From Siphonodentalium dalli (Eukaryota; Mollusca; Scaphopoda; Gadilida; Siphonodentaliidae), in NCBI GenBank assembly GCA_032622095.1, contig CP136061.1:167651107-167715106 (forward strand): a stretch of 64,000 bases of DNA. The letters are read 5' to 3'. A program made the translations under genes and the position numbers. Of the stretch, positions 1 to 10,318 are shown in pieces; positions within the stretch are counted from its first letter, which is position 1, and every line of letters begins with the position of its first letter. Below the pieces are notes generated by a model. It saw only the letters and a program-made list of their open reading frames with translations, was not told the DNA's origin and did no database searches.

Positions 1-577
1 CAGGCAAAACAGCTTTCCTGGCACATTTTGTTTCACCGCATGACACGTCGCATCAGAAAGTAGAACTTCTTGGGTATTTCCCATGATATTTCCCTATACT
101 TCATATGATAGATAGTATCCCATCTCTGGCCATTGAATCAACCCTATATAGATATTCACAACGCATTTTTTTGCATCCGCGATAAAAATTATCAACGCTT
201 GTAAAAAAAATTCAATGTGGCAGTGACTGATAAACAAATATTTAATTTTGGATGGGCAAAAGCTTCCATTTGAAATATCCACTAACCTTAACATTGTAGG
301 AGTATCCAATACTATCATTTAATTTTGGTTTGCCTGTTTTGGATGATCTCGAATGTTGATACTGGTTACAGATTATATGGTTGTCAGTTTCGGTGGTGGC
401 ATTCTGTATCAGTAACTGCATGGTTCAGTGCAGGGGCCTAGCAAATGTATATAAGCATACGGTGATGTGATGTTCCTGTTCATCCACAAGACTTTGTTTT
501 GTTGTCTTTTTGGTATATGCTAGGGATATTTTCGTGGATGGACGGTTTGTATGTATTTCTTCCATGGTCTTTATCTC
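1..577. other. Intergenic DNA, nothing recognised
   Basis: AT-rich single-copy-looking sequence. Short open frames occur on the minus strand, but none resembles a known domain, and I see no RNA gene or clear repeat. Confidence 0.5.
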
Positions 578-880
578 TTAGTGACTCAGGTTGGTAATGT
601 CGTCAGCTATTTTTGGCCACTTCCCCTTTTTGAAGGCATTGATTTTGCGCTCTATTTGCTTCTTGGTGTTAGGTTTGTTTGTGCAATCTGTCACTATGAT
701 GTCATTATCAGATATCCCAAGTGTCTTGCTTGTCGCTTTGATCAATTCAGGATTGTCAGTACAAGGTCAAGGACATTTTCTTCTCTTGTTGGATTTCTCT
801 GTACATGCAGTCCATGTTCAACGCATATGCCGATCAGTGCTCTCTGGACATCAATATCAGCTGCCCTGGCATTGAAATGT
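578..880 (-). pseudogene. Non-LTR retrotransposon (LINE) endonuclease-domain fragment, frameshifted
   Basis: Read on the minus strand, this stretch carries C-terminal features of the apurinic-endonuclease domain of LINE ORF2 proteins. Around 750-880 the frame reads a HFNAR-like motif, then an EHGLHVQ segment and a PTREENVLDLVLT segment. These match the family pattern of a GDFN-like motif, then PTR, then N-x-LDLVLT. After an in-frame stop near 745 the reading continues in another frame with LGISDNDIIVTDC, the counterpart of the family's GISDHD motif. A lysine-rich segment ending KKGKWPKIADD follows, and the stop lies at 578-580. In intact elements this domain nicks target DNA. No reverse transcriptase follows, and the frame is broken, so this is a dead 5' or internal fragment. 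A CR1/RTE-like clade is likely but cannot be settled here. The plus-strand frame over the same bases is a shadow. Confidence 0.7.
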
Positions 881-959
881 GGTTATGCTGCTGATAGGTC
901 TTTCTTGAATGTGGCGATTGATACTCCTGCATGATGATCTTGTTTTGTACCTCATTCTT

Positions 960-1710
960 CTTAGGCATCAACCGCTATGGGAGATCCGGGATCAGATTGA
1001 AGTTCCCCAGTTGAAGTTATTGATGTTCACACATTAAAGGTACTCAATCCGTAAAGAGGGTCCCCATCTCAACAGATTCCAACAACAACAATCCGATCAG
1101 AGGGTCCTATATTACTATTTCTTTGGCTTTGGTGGTAAAAAATATTTGATTCGAGTCGAGGAACCCATCAAACAAAGCTCAGAGTTATTAGATATTGATT
1201 TTTTAAATTTGTTAATTGCTCGAGATGAGTACTAATAACTGCCGTCAATTTGGTAACCTGCTCGAGATTTTACGCCAAAACTCTATTCAAACAGACAAGG
1301 ATGGATAACTCTATAATCAAGTGGTAATAATAACGAAATTTTGACTGTCTTCTGGGCCAGAAAGAATTCCCGATAATGAAAAATAATAGATTTCTAAAAT
1401 CGATATCTAACAAATCTGAGCTTTGATGGGTGACTTTCTCGACTCGAATCAAATATTTTTGACCCCCGAAGCCATTGAAATAGTAATTGAGAGGAGTTTT
1501 ATCGGATTGAGTACCTTTAATCACCTGCATTTTCTCTTCTGCAAATTAGAGCAAAAAGAAACTTAAGAGAATAGTTACTTCCCAGACATTGAGGCCTTAA
1601 GCAGAATGAGGTCCCCAGAGGGTGAAGTTGGTGATGCTAGTCTGCTGTGTGGGGTAGCATCAGTAAATTTTGATCATGCCATGAATCTCTACTCTGGCTA
1701 ACACCCGTAG
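960..1710 (+). repeat. Dispersed repeat D, split by a TTAA-flanked transposon
   Basis: Two parts, about 985-1033 and 1521-1710, match 25.99-26.24 kb in the same order. Shared landmarks are the AGATTGAAG..CAGTTGAAGTT segment, TCTTCTGCAAATTAG, TACTTCCCAGA and GGTGATGCTAG. In the 26-kb copy the first two landmarks are close together; here they are separated by the element at 1034-1520. The family is unknown to me. Confidence 0.65.
1034..1520. mobile_element. TTAA-flanked DNA transposon with long inverted repeats (non-autonomous)
   Basis: The left end TTAAAGGTACTCAATCC (1034-1050) is matched exactly by its reverse complement at 1504-1520. Taking the outer TTAA on each side as the target-site duplication gives an element of 1038-1516 (479 bp). 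The inverted homology extends imperfectly inward: 1090-1220 matches the reverse complement of 1380-1475, including a shared TATTTGATTCGAGTCGAG core. TTAA target sites are characteristic of piggyBac and Kolobok transposons; the AGG-type terminus fits Kolobok better, but I cannot be certain. There is no transposase, so it is a MITE-like derivative. The minus-strand frame at 1270-1530 is an inverted-repeat by-product. Confidence 0.75.
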
Positions 1711-1910
1711 AGATATTAACCCTTTCAGTGCCAAGTCCGATTTTTGTATCAACCCATATTTCTTTGATCATTTTTCAAATTTATTGATTGTAATAATGTG
1801 ATACATTGATGGAAAGAGCTCTTAGAATACTGGTGAAAAGGCGGGTCAATTGAGCACAATATGTTACCAGTACAGTGTAACCCTTTGAAATAAAAGCGCC
1901 AAAACTACAA

Positions 1911-2082
1911 CCACAGGAGCTTGGAATTTGGTCAAACCCCCTCTTTTATTGGCAGAACCACCACCCGGGACCATATGAATTTGGTCAAACCCCCTCTTTT
2001 ATTGGCAGAACCACCACCTGGTCCCGGGTGGTGGTTCTGCCAATAAAAGAGGGGGGTTTGACCAAATTCCAAGCTCCTGTGC
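1911..2082. mobile_element. Foldback MITE, copy 1 (172 bp), 5-bp TSD TACAA
   Basis: An almost complete palindrome. The left arm starts CCACAGGAGCTTGGAATTTG at 1911, and the right arm ends with its reverse complement at 2081 (last base mutated). It is flanked by TACAA at 1906-1910 and 2083-2087. About 46 bp of the left arm (GAATTTGGTC to ACCACC) is duplicated within the element, which explains its extra length over copy 2. There is no coding capacity. A 5-bp duplication is not typical of Tc1, hAT, Harbinger or piggyBac; Transib is one superfamily with 5-bp duplications. Confidence 0.8.
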
Positions 2083-2136
2083 TACAACGCAATGTTTGGT
2101 GTGCAGTCAAATTGTGACGTTGTATACAGCGTAATA

Positions 2137-2262
2137 CCACAGGAGCTTGGAATTTGGTCAAAACCACTCTTTTATTGGCAGAACTACCACCGGGGACCTA
2201 TGTCCCCGGTGGTGGTTCTGCCAATAAAAGAGGGGTTTTGACCAAATTCCAAGCTCCTGTGG
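2137..2262. mobile_element. Foldback MITE, copy 2 (126 bp), 5-bp TSD TAATA
   Basis: A near-perfect hairpin: CCACAGGAGCTTGGAATTTG at 2137 and its reverse complement ending at 2262, with a central GGGGACCTATGTCCCC turn. Flanks are TAATA at 2132-2136 and 2263-2267. It belongs to the same family as the element at 1911-2082, only 54 bp away, but has a different duplicated target, so the two inserted independently. Confidence 0.85.
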
Positions 2263-2267
2263 TAATA

Positions 2268-3474
2268 CACATGAAAATGTCGTGGTAACATCAAAGAATG
2301 CCGGACTGCTGCTGAGTATGGATATTTTGTGCACGGAATTTCTGTGCATGAAACAACTCACGCTCTGAGATCCCTTGCAAAACATATCCCCAATATGGAG
2401 ATAAAGTCAAAGTATGGTCAATAGTTTCGTTATCCCGCGTGAGGCCCAAAACACAAATGCATAAACAACGACCCACGTGTTCACATTTCCCACCAAAATG
2501 CAATTCTATTTCATAACATGGGCTAAAACTCTGTTCCATAGCAGTGGTCGTCAGTACAGTTGTTGGACTAATGCAGGCGTTCGGAGTTTGAACGATTTCG
2601 CTACCATTCATATTTTGCCACTATAAATATCTTCTGCAGTATTATGACGTAACAGCGCACAAATAGTTTTATGATTTACAGAATATATCCTTTCGGATTC
2701 ATTTTCACGGAAGCTACCTGTTTTTCGGAAATTATTTGGAAATACGTAATTCAATTCTCCTTGCTAGGTATCAATGGTCAATGCATAGATGCTTTTTTGT
2801 GTTTAATTATACCTGCCAGAATCGAATAAATTTGTAAACACTATAACTGGTAGCTTGTTCTTTTATTTAGTCTTCAATCAGATGGCGGTCTCATACTATC
2901 TTTGAATCTATTTCGTGTCCAAGTGATTGAACCCAATAACTTCATATTACACGGGATATGTCGGGCAGGTGTATTGCCATGCTTATATTTAATCATATCA
3001 GACTGTTTGCGTGATGCCAATAGGTTCTTTTTAGGCTGTTACAACTGCGTTTTACATTCAATACTACAGTTGTATTGCGTACGTTTATTGGGTGCATATT
3101 GCGCTTAGATATTAGAATATTTTTGTTGGTAAAAGCCGATGTTCAACTGCGAGGTACGATTAATTTCCGATGGGCTATTATCGGCCGATTCCGATTATCG
3201 GAACATCACTAACATTGAAGGGACGGGCGGTCTTTGTTTTAAGTTATAATTTAGAAATAACATAAAATTATGATAATTTCCTCAAGAATATATACTAATA
3301 GTACAGCATAATGATGATATGAATGCGATATTATTCACAATTTTTAATTTCTCGCGAAAAGCAGTGGATTGTTTGTATGACGAGTCACAATATTGCGCCA
3401 TTTCCTTATTTAGATTCGCGCGCTTTACGTCGGTTGTAGAACACCTAATTTGGGGCGCTTAAAACTTACAATAC
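2268..3474. other. Intergenic DNA, no supported gene
   Basis: AT-rich. A 106-codon minus-strand open frame (2291-2611) and a 68-codon plus-strand frame (2902-3108) do not resemble known domains. Around 3158-3212 there is a dense run of ATCGG/CCGAT motifs ending GGAACATCACTA, resembling hAT-type subterminal sequence, but no partner end was found. Confidence 0.45.
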
Positions 3475-3482
3475 GATTCATC

Positions 3483-4219
3483 TAGGGTCCTGCGAAAATT
3501 CGATATTCGATTTGAGATTCGAAATTCAAATTCAATTCGAATTCGATTCGAAATTGCCAACTCGAAATTTCGAATATACACTGATGGAAAAGTAGGCTGT
3601 TTACGGGCAGGTACACACGTCGATCTTAGCTGTTTTGTGCCATTTAATTACAGAAAATAATGTATATATGTACCTTATAATTCTCATTGTACATCGCGAT
3701 TATATATATTAAATATAAGTATAGACAGCAATTAGCCACTATAGGACAACTAAATACGCCTGATTTCTATCTTTGAACATGGTAGCCAAAAGCTCGGAGA
3801 TCGCCGATGGACCAGCACTACATAAACAGGCTACACTGCGACTGTTGTTGCATCTTAAAGTTTTTAACAACGGGTGATTCCGAATGTTGATTAGCAATTT
3901 TGCATGCACATGCAATCTGTACAAATTTTGCGTGATTTTAATAATCCGTTTAGTGGTTATATATTAATCGTCATGACGGCCTCATGGACGTTTTAATCAA
4001 TTATCAATTGAAGTTAATAGTATTGCAAATGACGGTTCATCGCCACATAAGTTATGATGGAACTTCGTGCACGTAGTTCATGGAACGTTTCACAAATCGT
4101 TGACAAAACATGCCCAATTGAGATTACAACATACAGATATGATTCGAATCGATATTCGATATTCGATTCGATTTCCTGAATTCGATTCGATCAAAATCTC
4201 CAATTCGCAGGACCCTATA
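3483..4219. mobile_element. hAT-type DNA transposon (~737 bp) with 8-bp TSD GATTCATC
   Basis: GATTCATC occurs immediately outside both ends (3475-3482 and 4220-4227); an 8-bp duplication is the hallmark of hAT insertion. The left end TAGGGTCCTGCGAA is matched by TTCGCAGGACCCTA on the right, and the right end carries two extra bases, TA. Both subterminal regions are packed with ATTCGATTCGA/TTCGAATCGA-type motifs (3497-3570 and 4141-4195), as is common for hAT ends. The interior is AT-rich, with a possible decayed transposase remnant. Too short to be autonomous. Confidence 0.8.
3739..3924 (-). pseudogene. Possible remnant of hAT transposase C-terminal (dimerisation) region
   Basis: A 61-codon minus-strand frame lies inside the hAT element. 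It reads NHPLLKTL, then SRSVACLCSAG, then ELLATMFKDRN and a hydrophobic end. This loosely follows the family pattern FP-x-L-x-x-LA, then S-x-x-x-ER-x-FS-x-x-G, then R-x-x-L...N-x-x-x-L-x-x-L. The key ER-F pair is not preserved (AC-C here), so it would be a degraded non-functional copy. The position inside an element with hAT ends is the main reason for the call; sequence similarity alone is weak and may be chance. Confidence 0.3.
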
Positions 4220-4227
4220 GATTCATC

Positions 4228-5396
4228 GTAATATTCCTTATTTGGTATGTATTACCAGATATAGGTTTATAGGAGAAAATACTAACAGGATTGAAAAATA
4301 TTCATCTCTTTGCGAGAACAATTATATTATGTACACGTTTTCTGTCCCAATCACGAAGTAATGTGGATTAGCTTCATTTTGAACTGATAGCGGGTAGAAT
4401 GGGTCGATTAAAATAAAATGTTTTGGGATTTGAATGCGATTATTGATTGCGCCAATAATTTTATCTATGCATTCCACAGTGCAACGGAACATTTTCATTG
4501 GACGATCAGTGTTTGTCTGTGAACAAACGTAACCTTTTTTATGTTTGTTTACATAGCCAATGATACAAACATGACAATAACATGCAATCTCTGATATTTA
4601 TTATTTGTATAAGAACATCTGTCTATTATATAATATTCTTTCTGTTTATGGCGGTTTTAGTGGATGTGACGATTTAAAAACCTATATCCACAGGGAAAGC
4701 CGCCCGTATCTTTAAACATACAATAATCTACTTCACATTAGGGGGTGGTCCCAGCCAGGGCCCAAGCTAGGTATTGAAAACAGGGAGAAATGAAGTCTCC
4801 CTCTGCAGATTTTAGGGAGACTTGAGCCAGAATAGGGAGACTTATAAAAAAAATACTTACTAATTTTCAAAATTCGCTTTATTTATCTGCACATCAATAA
4901 ATAAGATAAAACAACAAGATAAAACATATTTAGCAAGATACATCACAAGTATAGCACCTGTATAGATCGATAATCTAAAATTTTAACTAAATTTATAACT
5001 TGAATTTTTTTTTAAACTGTTGACTTTTATCTGAAGAAATTAATTGTCTACTTCATAACTTTTAATATCTGAATTGTTATTATAAATTTAAATTTTTGGA
5101 AATGGCTTTTGGCCACTGCTGTAATGTGGGTGTCCGTTAACATAAACAATAAGGACTAATTAAGGAGGTGTAAAAGCTTTTAATTTTGTTTCTAGAGAGT
5201 TTATTGTTGAATACCATCATCACGACCGTCAGTGTTGTCTGATGATATAAATCCGATTAAAGCAATAAACTTGACGATAGTGGTTAATGTGTTCTTAACA
5301 GAGACCAGTTGAGCTTATAATATGCACCAGCAGGTTATTTAAATACCAGCATTGAAACGAAGTAGGCCTACATATGGAGGGTTATTAGGGTCACAA
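4228..5396. other. Intergenic AT-rich DNA, nothing recognised
   Basis: No open frame of note, no tandem array and no RNA gene seen. Near 4775-4850 the motif AGGGAGACTT recurs, but without regular spacing. Confidence 0.5.
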
Positions 5397-5803
5397 TCCT
5401 AACTTCACATTTTAATTCTAACTTAACATTTTAATTCTTACTTAATATTTTAATTCTAACTTAACATTTTAATTCTTATATTTTAATTCTAACTTAACAT
5501 TTCAATTCTAACTTAACATTTTAATTCTTATATTTTAATTCTAACTTAACATTTCAATTCTAACTTAACATTTTAATTCTTATATTTTAATTCTATTTAC
5601 ATCATATTTACATTCTATTTACATTCTATTTACATTCTATTTACATTCTATTTACATTCTATTTACATTCTATTTACATTCTATTTACATTCTATTTACA
5701 TTCCAGAAACATTCTATTAACTCTAACTTAATATTTTAATTCTTACTTAATATTTTAATTCTAACTTAACATTTTAATTCTTATATTTTAATTCTAACTT
5801 TAC
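5397..5803. repeat. AT-rich minisatellite with ~20-bp units
   Basis: Direct repeats of TTTTAATTCTAACTTAACA and shortened forms (TTTTAATTCTTATA) fill 5397-5590 and resume at 5715-5803, flanking an 11-bp sub-array. Units vary between about 14 and 20 bp, so the repeat is degenerate. Confidence 0.85.
5591..5705. repeat. 11-bp tandem repeat (ACATTCTATTT)
   Basis: About ten head-to-tail copies of ACATTCTATTT, nearly uniform, ending with a degenerate copy (ACATTCCAGAA). It is nested inside the larger AT-rich minisatellite and probably arose by expansion of one variant unit. Confidence 0.9.
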
Positions 5804-5839
5804 AGGCCTTTCCATTAGTCTAATTTGGGGACACCGAAC

Positions 5840-5870
5840 AAACCTGCCGGACCATGGTTCCGGCAGGTTT
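5840..5870. repeat. Short perfect hairpin palindrome
   Basis: AAACCTGCCGG (5840-5850) pairs with CCGGCAGGTTT (5860-5870) around the loop ACCATGGTT, itself nearly self-complementary. It is GC-rich in an AT-rich setting, immediately after the minisatellite. It could be an end or centre of a small MITE; the function is unknown. Confidence 0.7.
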
Positions 5871-7420
5871 GCGAAAATTTGAGATTTCAAGACCACGAAA
5901 CGCCATTTCCTGGCTTCTCAGACTATTTCAACCTAATTGTATTGAAGATTTTATACTGTAATCTTTCATTTCTAGTCCATTTCACATTTTCAGAGCAATA
6001 TACAAGGTCACATCCAGAAAATTGTTTCATACAGTACCATTTACAGAATTGGATATCAAACTCATCAATGACATCATCCCAAAACACTTTTTGACTTTAT
6101 TCTTGTGCATAATTCTAATATATTATTAAGTCAATTATTTAATAAATATAATTTTAGACTTTTTAGTATCTAATTCTTGTTGCTGAATGTGTTCAAAATT
6201 ATGTGAACTTAAGTGCTAACTTATGTATATTGTGACAAAGTCACAAACTGATGAAAATATAAATAAATGAATTGATTAAAAATTAAATCTAATCAACTTA
6301 TCAAGATTGAAGAATGAAGTTGATGATGAAATCATGTATTTAATAATATATATGGATTTTGGGATGATGGTTATTAACCAAACACTAATTTGCTAAATAA
6401 CCCCTTATTGAACAGAGTGAACAAAATTGATGTTGATTGAAAACAATTTTAATGGAACAAAATAATCTGACTAGTGCACATTTTAAAAGTAAAAATTTGA
6501 AAATAAAACAATTTTAGAAATAAAATTTTAAAATACAACAGTCTCAGGCTTGTCTACCACACATTTTACCGAGGTCTCCCTCGCGAACTCATTATTATTA
6601 TTTTCAAAATTGTATTCAAAATCGGGAAATCGTCGCTAACCAAGCATTAGCTGAAACATTCGTATCTTTCCCAGACAGAAGAGTGTGGTAATTTCAAAGG
6701 GGGGTAATTCACTATTAAATTAGAACTCGCATTCCGCGTTTTACAATGTTCCGATTTTGATTTCCGTTTCCGTTTCCGATCGAAAAAAAAAAATGTGTTT
6801 AGTCCTAATAAGGGAATGCTCCAGACTGGAGCGAACCCTCGCTTCCCTCATTAATGTAATGTAAACATCCGGTACCGAATGTAATCATACCGTTGCGTGG
6901 GTGTTCAGCGCGAGCACTGTAGCACACTTTGCACGTGTCACATTTTAATTCATTTTACGTGATTTTATCTATTAAAATTATCAACATTCCCAAGTGTCAC
7001 GGCCATGTTTTTAATTTGAAAGGGGACTCGGGGTAGGGGGATTTGTTTTATTACTTAAACTTAGCTGTGGGGAGAGTTTACAAAGAACTAAATCATGGAA
7101 ATTATGCCCCCTGAATTTGTGTAGGGAAACTCGAGTCAGCATAAAACAAATTATGGCAGCTGAATGGTGCATAATATATTCGATTTAAAAAAAATGCTAT
7201 ACTAAATCCTCTGTCATTTTTGTTGAATTTTCACAGAGTCAACGTTGGTCGCCAATTTGCGGAGTGGTGATATTTTCTATCATACTAATTTTTTGTGCAC
7301 AAAGGGGGTAGTTGTGGAAAATCCAATTTATTTCCAAAAATAAGTATAATTTAGCTTTAAATCTTTTTTTTGGACAATATGGACATATAATTATAAACGG
7401 AAAAATCTCTCAAGTTAGAC
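5871..7420. other. Intergenic DNA leading up to satellite 1
   Basis: No supported gene. The 89-codon open frame starting at 5825 begins inside the palindrome and matches nothing I know. A short TTTCCG repeat followed by an A run lies at about 6765-6793. The sequence changes abruptly to satellite at ~7421. Confidence 0.5.
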
Positions 7421-7570
7421 AAAGGGGCGTCTCCTGCACAGATACATATAAGATCCATGGTCATAAAAAGTGAATTAGGGGTTACAGGGGGGCTGCTTCC
7501 CTCATGTGGTGTGCCTATATAGACGCGAAAATTGAAGAAAAAACATATTTCCTAATGCATATCAGCATAC

Positions 7571-10318
7571 ATGCCCCATGAAAGTGTGTCTGCACCCGGA
7601 GCTTTAGTGTATTTGATAAAAGGTACATCTCCTGCACAGATATATACAAGTTCCATGGTCATAAAAAGGGAATTACGGGTCCCTGGGGGCTTGCTTCCCT
7701 CATATGATGTACTTATTGACTCAAAATTGGGTAAAAACCCCTATTTTCATGTCATCAGCATCCCTGCCCCATGCAAGTATGTCTCCAGCCCGGAGCTCTG
7801 GTGTATTTGAATAAAGAGGCATCTCCTGCACAGATACATATAAGATCCATGGTCATAAAAAGTGAATTAGGGGTTACAGGGGGGCTGCTTCCCTCATGTG
7901 GTGTGCCTATATAGACGCGAAAATTGAAGAAAAAACATATTTCCTAATGCATATCAGCATACATGCCCCATGAAAGTGTGTCTGCACCCGGAGCTTTAGT
8001 GTATTTGATAAAAGGTACATCTCCTGCACAGATATATACAAGTTCCATGGTCATAAAAAGGGAATTACGGGTCCCTGGGGGCTTGCTTCACTCATATGGT
8101 GTACTTATTGACTCAAAATTGGGTAAAAACCCCTATTTTCATGTCATCAGCATCCCTGCCCCATGCAAGTATGTCTCCAGCCCGGAGCTCTGGTGTATTT
8201 GAATAAAGGGACATCTCCTGCACAGATACATATAAGATCCATGGTCATAAACAGGGAATTAGGGGCTACAGGGGGCCTGCTTCCCTCATGTGGTGTGCCT
8301 ATATAGACACGAAAATTGAAGAAAAAACATATTTCCTAATTGATATCAGCATACATGCCCCATGAAAGTGTGTCTCCACCCGGAGCTTTAGTTTATTTGA
8401 TAAAAGGGACATCTCCTGCACAGATATATACAAGTTCCATGGCCATAAAAAGGGAATTAGGGGTCCCTGGGGGCTTGCTTCCCTCATATGGTGTACTTAT
8501 TGACTCAAAATTGGGTAAAAACCCCTATTTTCATGTCATCAGCATCCCTGCCCCATGCAAGTACATCTCCAGCCCGGAGCTCTGGTGTATTTGAATAACG
8601 GGGCATCTCCTGCACAGATACATATAAGATCCATGGTCATAAAAAGGGAATTAGGGGTTACAGGGGGGCCGCTTCCCTCATGTGGTGTGCCTATATAGAC
8701 GCGAAAATTGGAGAAAAAACATATTTCCTAATGCATATCAGCATACATGCCCCATGAAAGTGTGTCTGCACCCGGAGCTTTACTGTATTTGATAAAAGGG
8801 ACATCTCCTGCACAGATATATACAAGTTCCATAGTCATACAAAGGGAATTAGGGGTCCCTGGGGGCTTGCTTCCCTCATATGGTGTACTTATTGACTCAA
8901 AATTGGGTAAAAACCCCTATTTTCATATCATCAGCATCCCTGCCCCATGCAAGTATGTCTCCAATCCCGGAGCTCTGGTGTATTTGAATAAAGGGGCATC
9001 TCCTGCACAGATACATATAAGATCCATGGTCATAAATAGGGAATTAGGGGCTACAGGGGGCCTGCTTCCCTCATGTGGTGTGCCTATATAGACACGAAAA
9101 TTGAAGAAAAAACATATTTCCTAATGCATATCAGCATACATGCCCCATGAAAGTGTGTCTCCACCCGGAGCTTTAGTTTATTTGATAAAAGGGACATCTC
9201 CTGCACAGATATATACAAGTTCCATGGTCATAAAAAGGGAATTACGGGTCCCTGGGGGCTTGCTTCCCTCATATGGTGTACTTATTGACTCAAAATTGGG
9301 TAAAAACCCCTATTTTCATGTCATCAGCATCCCTGCCCCATGCAAGTACATCTCCAGCCCGGAGCTCTGGTGTATTTGAATAACGGGGCATCTCCTGCAC
9401 AGATACATATAAGATCCATGGTCATAAAAAGTGAATTAGGGGTTACAGGGGGGCTGCTTCCCTCATGTGGTGTGCCTATATAGACGCGGAAATTGAAGAA
9501 AAAACATATTTCCTAATGCATATCAGCATACATGCCCCATGAAAGTGTGTCTGCACCCGGAGCTTTAGTGTATTTGATAAAAGGTACATCTCCTGCACAG
9601 ATATATACAAGTTCCATGGTCATAAAAAGGGAATTAGGGGTCCCTGGGGCTTGCTTCCCTCATATGGTGTACTTATTGACTCAAAATTGGGTAAAAACCC
9701 CTATTTTCATATCATCAGCATCCCTGCCCCATGCAAGTATGTCTCCAGCCCGGAGCTCTGGTGTATTTGAATAAAGGGGCATCTCCTGCACAGATACATA
9801 TAAGATCCATGGTCATAAATAGGGAATTAGGGGCTACAGGGGGCCTGCTTCCCTCGTGTGGTGTGCCTATATAGACACGAAAATTGAAGAAAAAACATAT
9901 TTCCTAATGCATATCAGCATACGTACATGCCCCATGAAAGTGTGTCTCCACCCGGAGCTTTAGTTTATTTGATAAAAGGGACATCTCCTGCACAGATATA
10001 TACAAGTTCCATGGTCATAAAAAGGGAATTAGGGGTCCCTGGGGGCTTGCTTCCCTCATATGGTGTACTTATTGACTCAAAATTGGGTAAAAACCCCTAT
10101 TTTCATGTCATCAGCATCCATGCCCCATGCAAGTACATCTCCAGCCCGGAGCTCTGGTGTATTTGAATAAAGGGGCATCTCCTGCACAAATACATATAAG
10201 ATCCATGGTCATAAAAAGTGAATTAGGGGTTACAGGGGGGCTGCTTCCCTCATGTGGTGTGCCTATATAGACGCGAAAATTGAAGAAAAAACATATTTCC
10301 TAATGCATATCAGCATAC
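7571..10318. repeat. Satellite 1 HOR copy 1 (7 dimers, 2,748 bp)
   Basis: Order of diagnostic dimer variants: type 1 (CATATGATGTAC), type 2, type 3 (CCATGGCCATAAA), type 4 (GGAGCTTTACTG), type 5, type 6 (here with one G deleted in CCCTGGGG at ~9644), type 7 (here with an extra CGTA at ~9922). Confidence 0.85.

Noticed and set aside
551-934. 127-codon plus-strand frame (with a second overlapping frame at 591-875)
   Set aside because: The minus strand of the same bases carries recognisable LINE endonuclease motifs, so these are shadows.
1270-1530. 86-codon minus-strand frame whose peptide is echoed on the plus strand at ~1100-1240
   Set aside because: The echo is due to the long inverted repeats of the TTAA transposon; substitutions between arms are not biased to silent sites by eye.
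2291-2611. 106-codon minus-strand frame
   Set aside because: No recognisable domain, no codon or context support and no neighbouring exon evidence. A frame of this length is expected by chance in a window this size.
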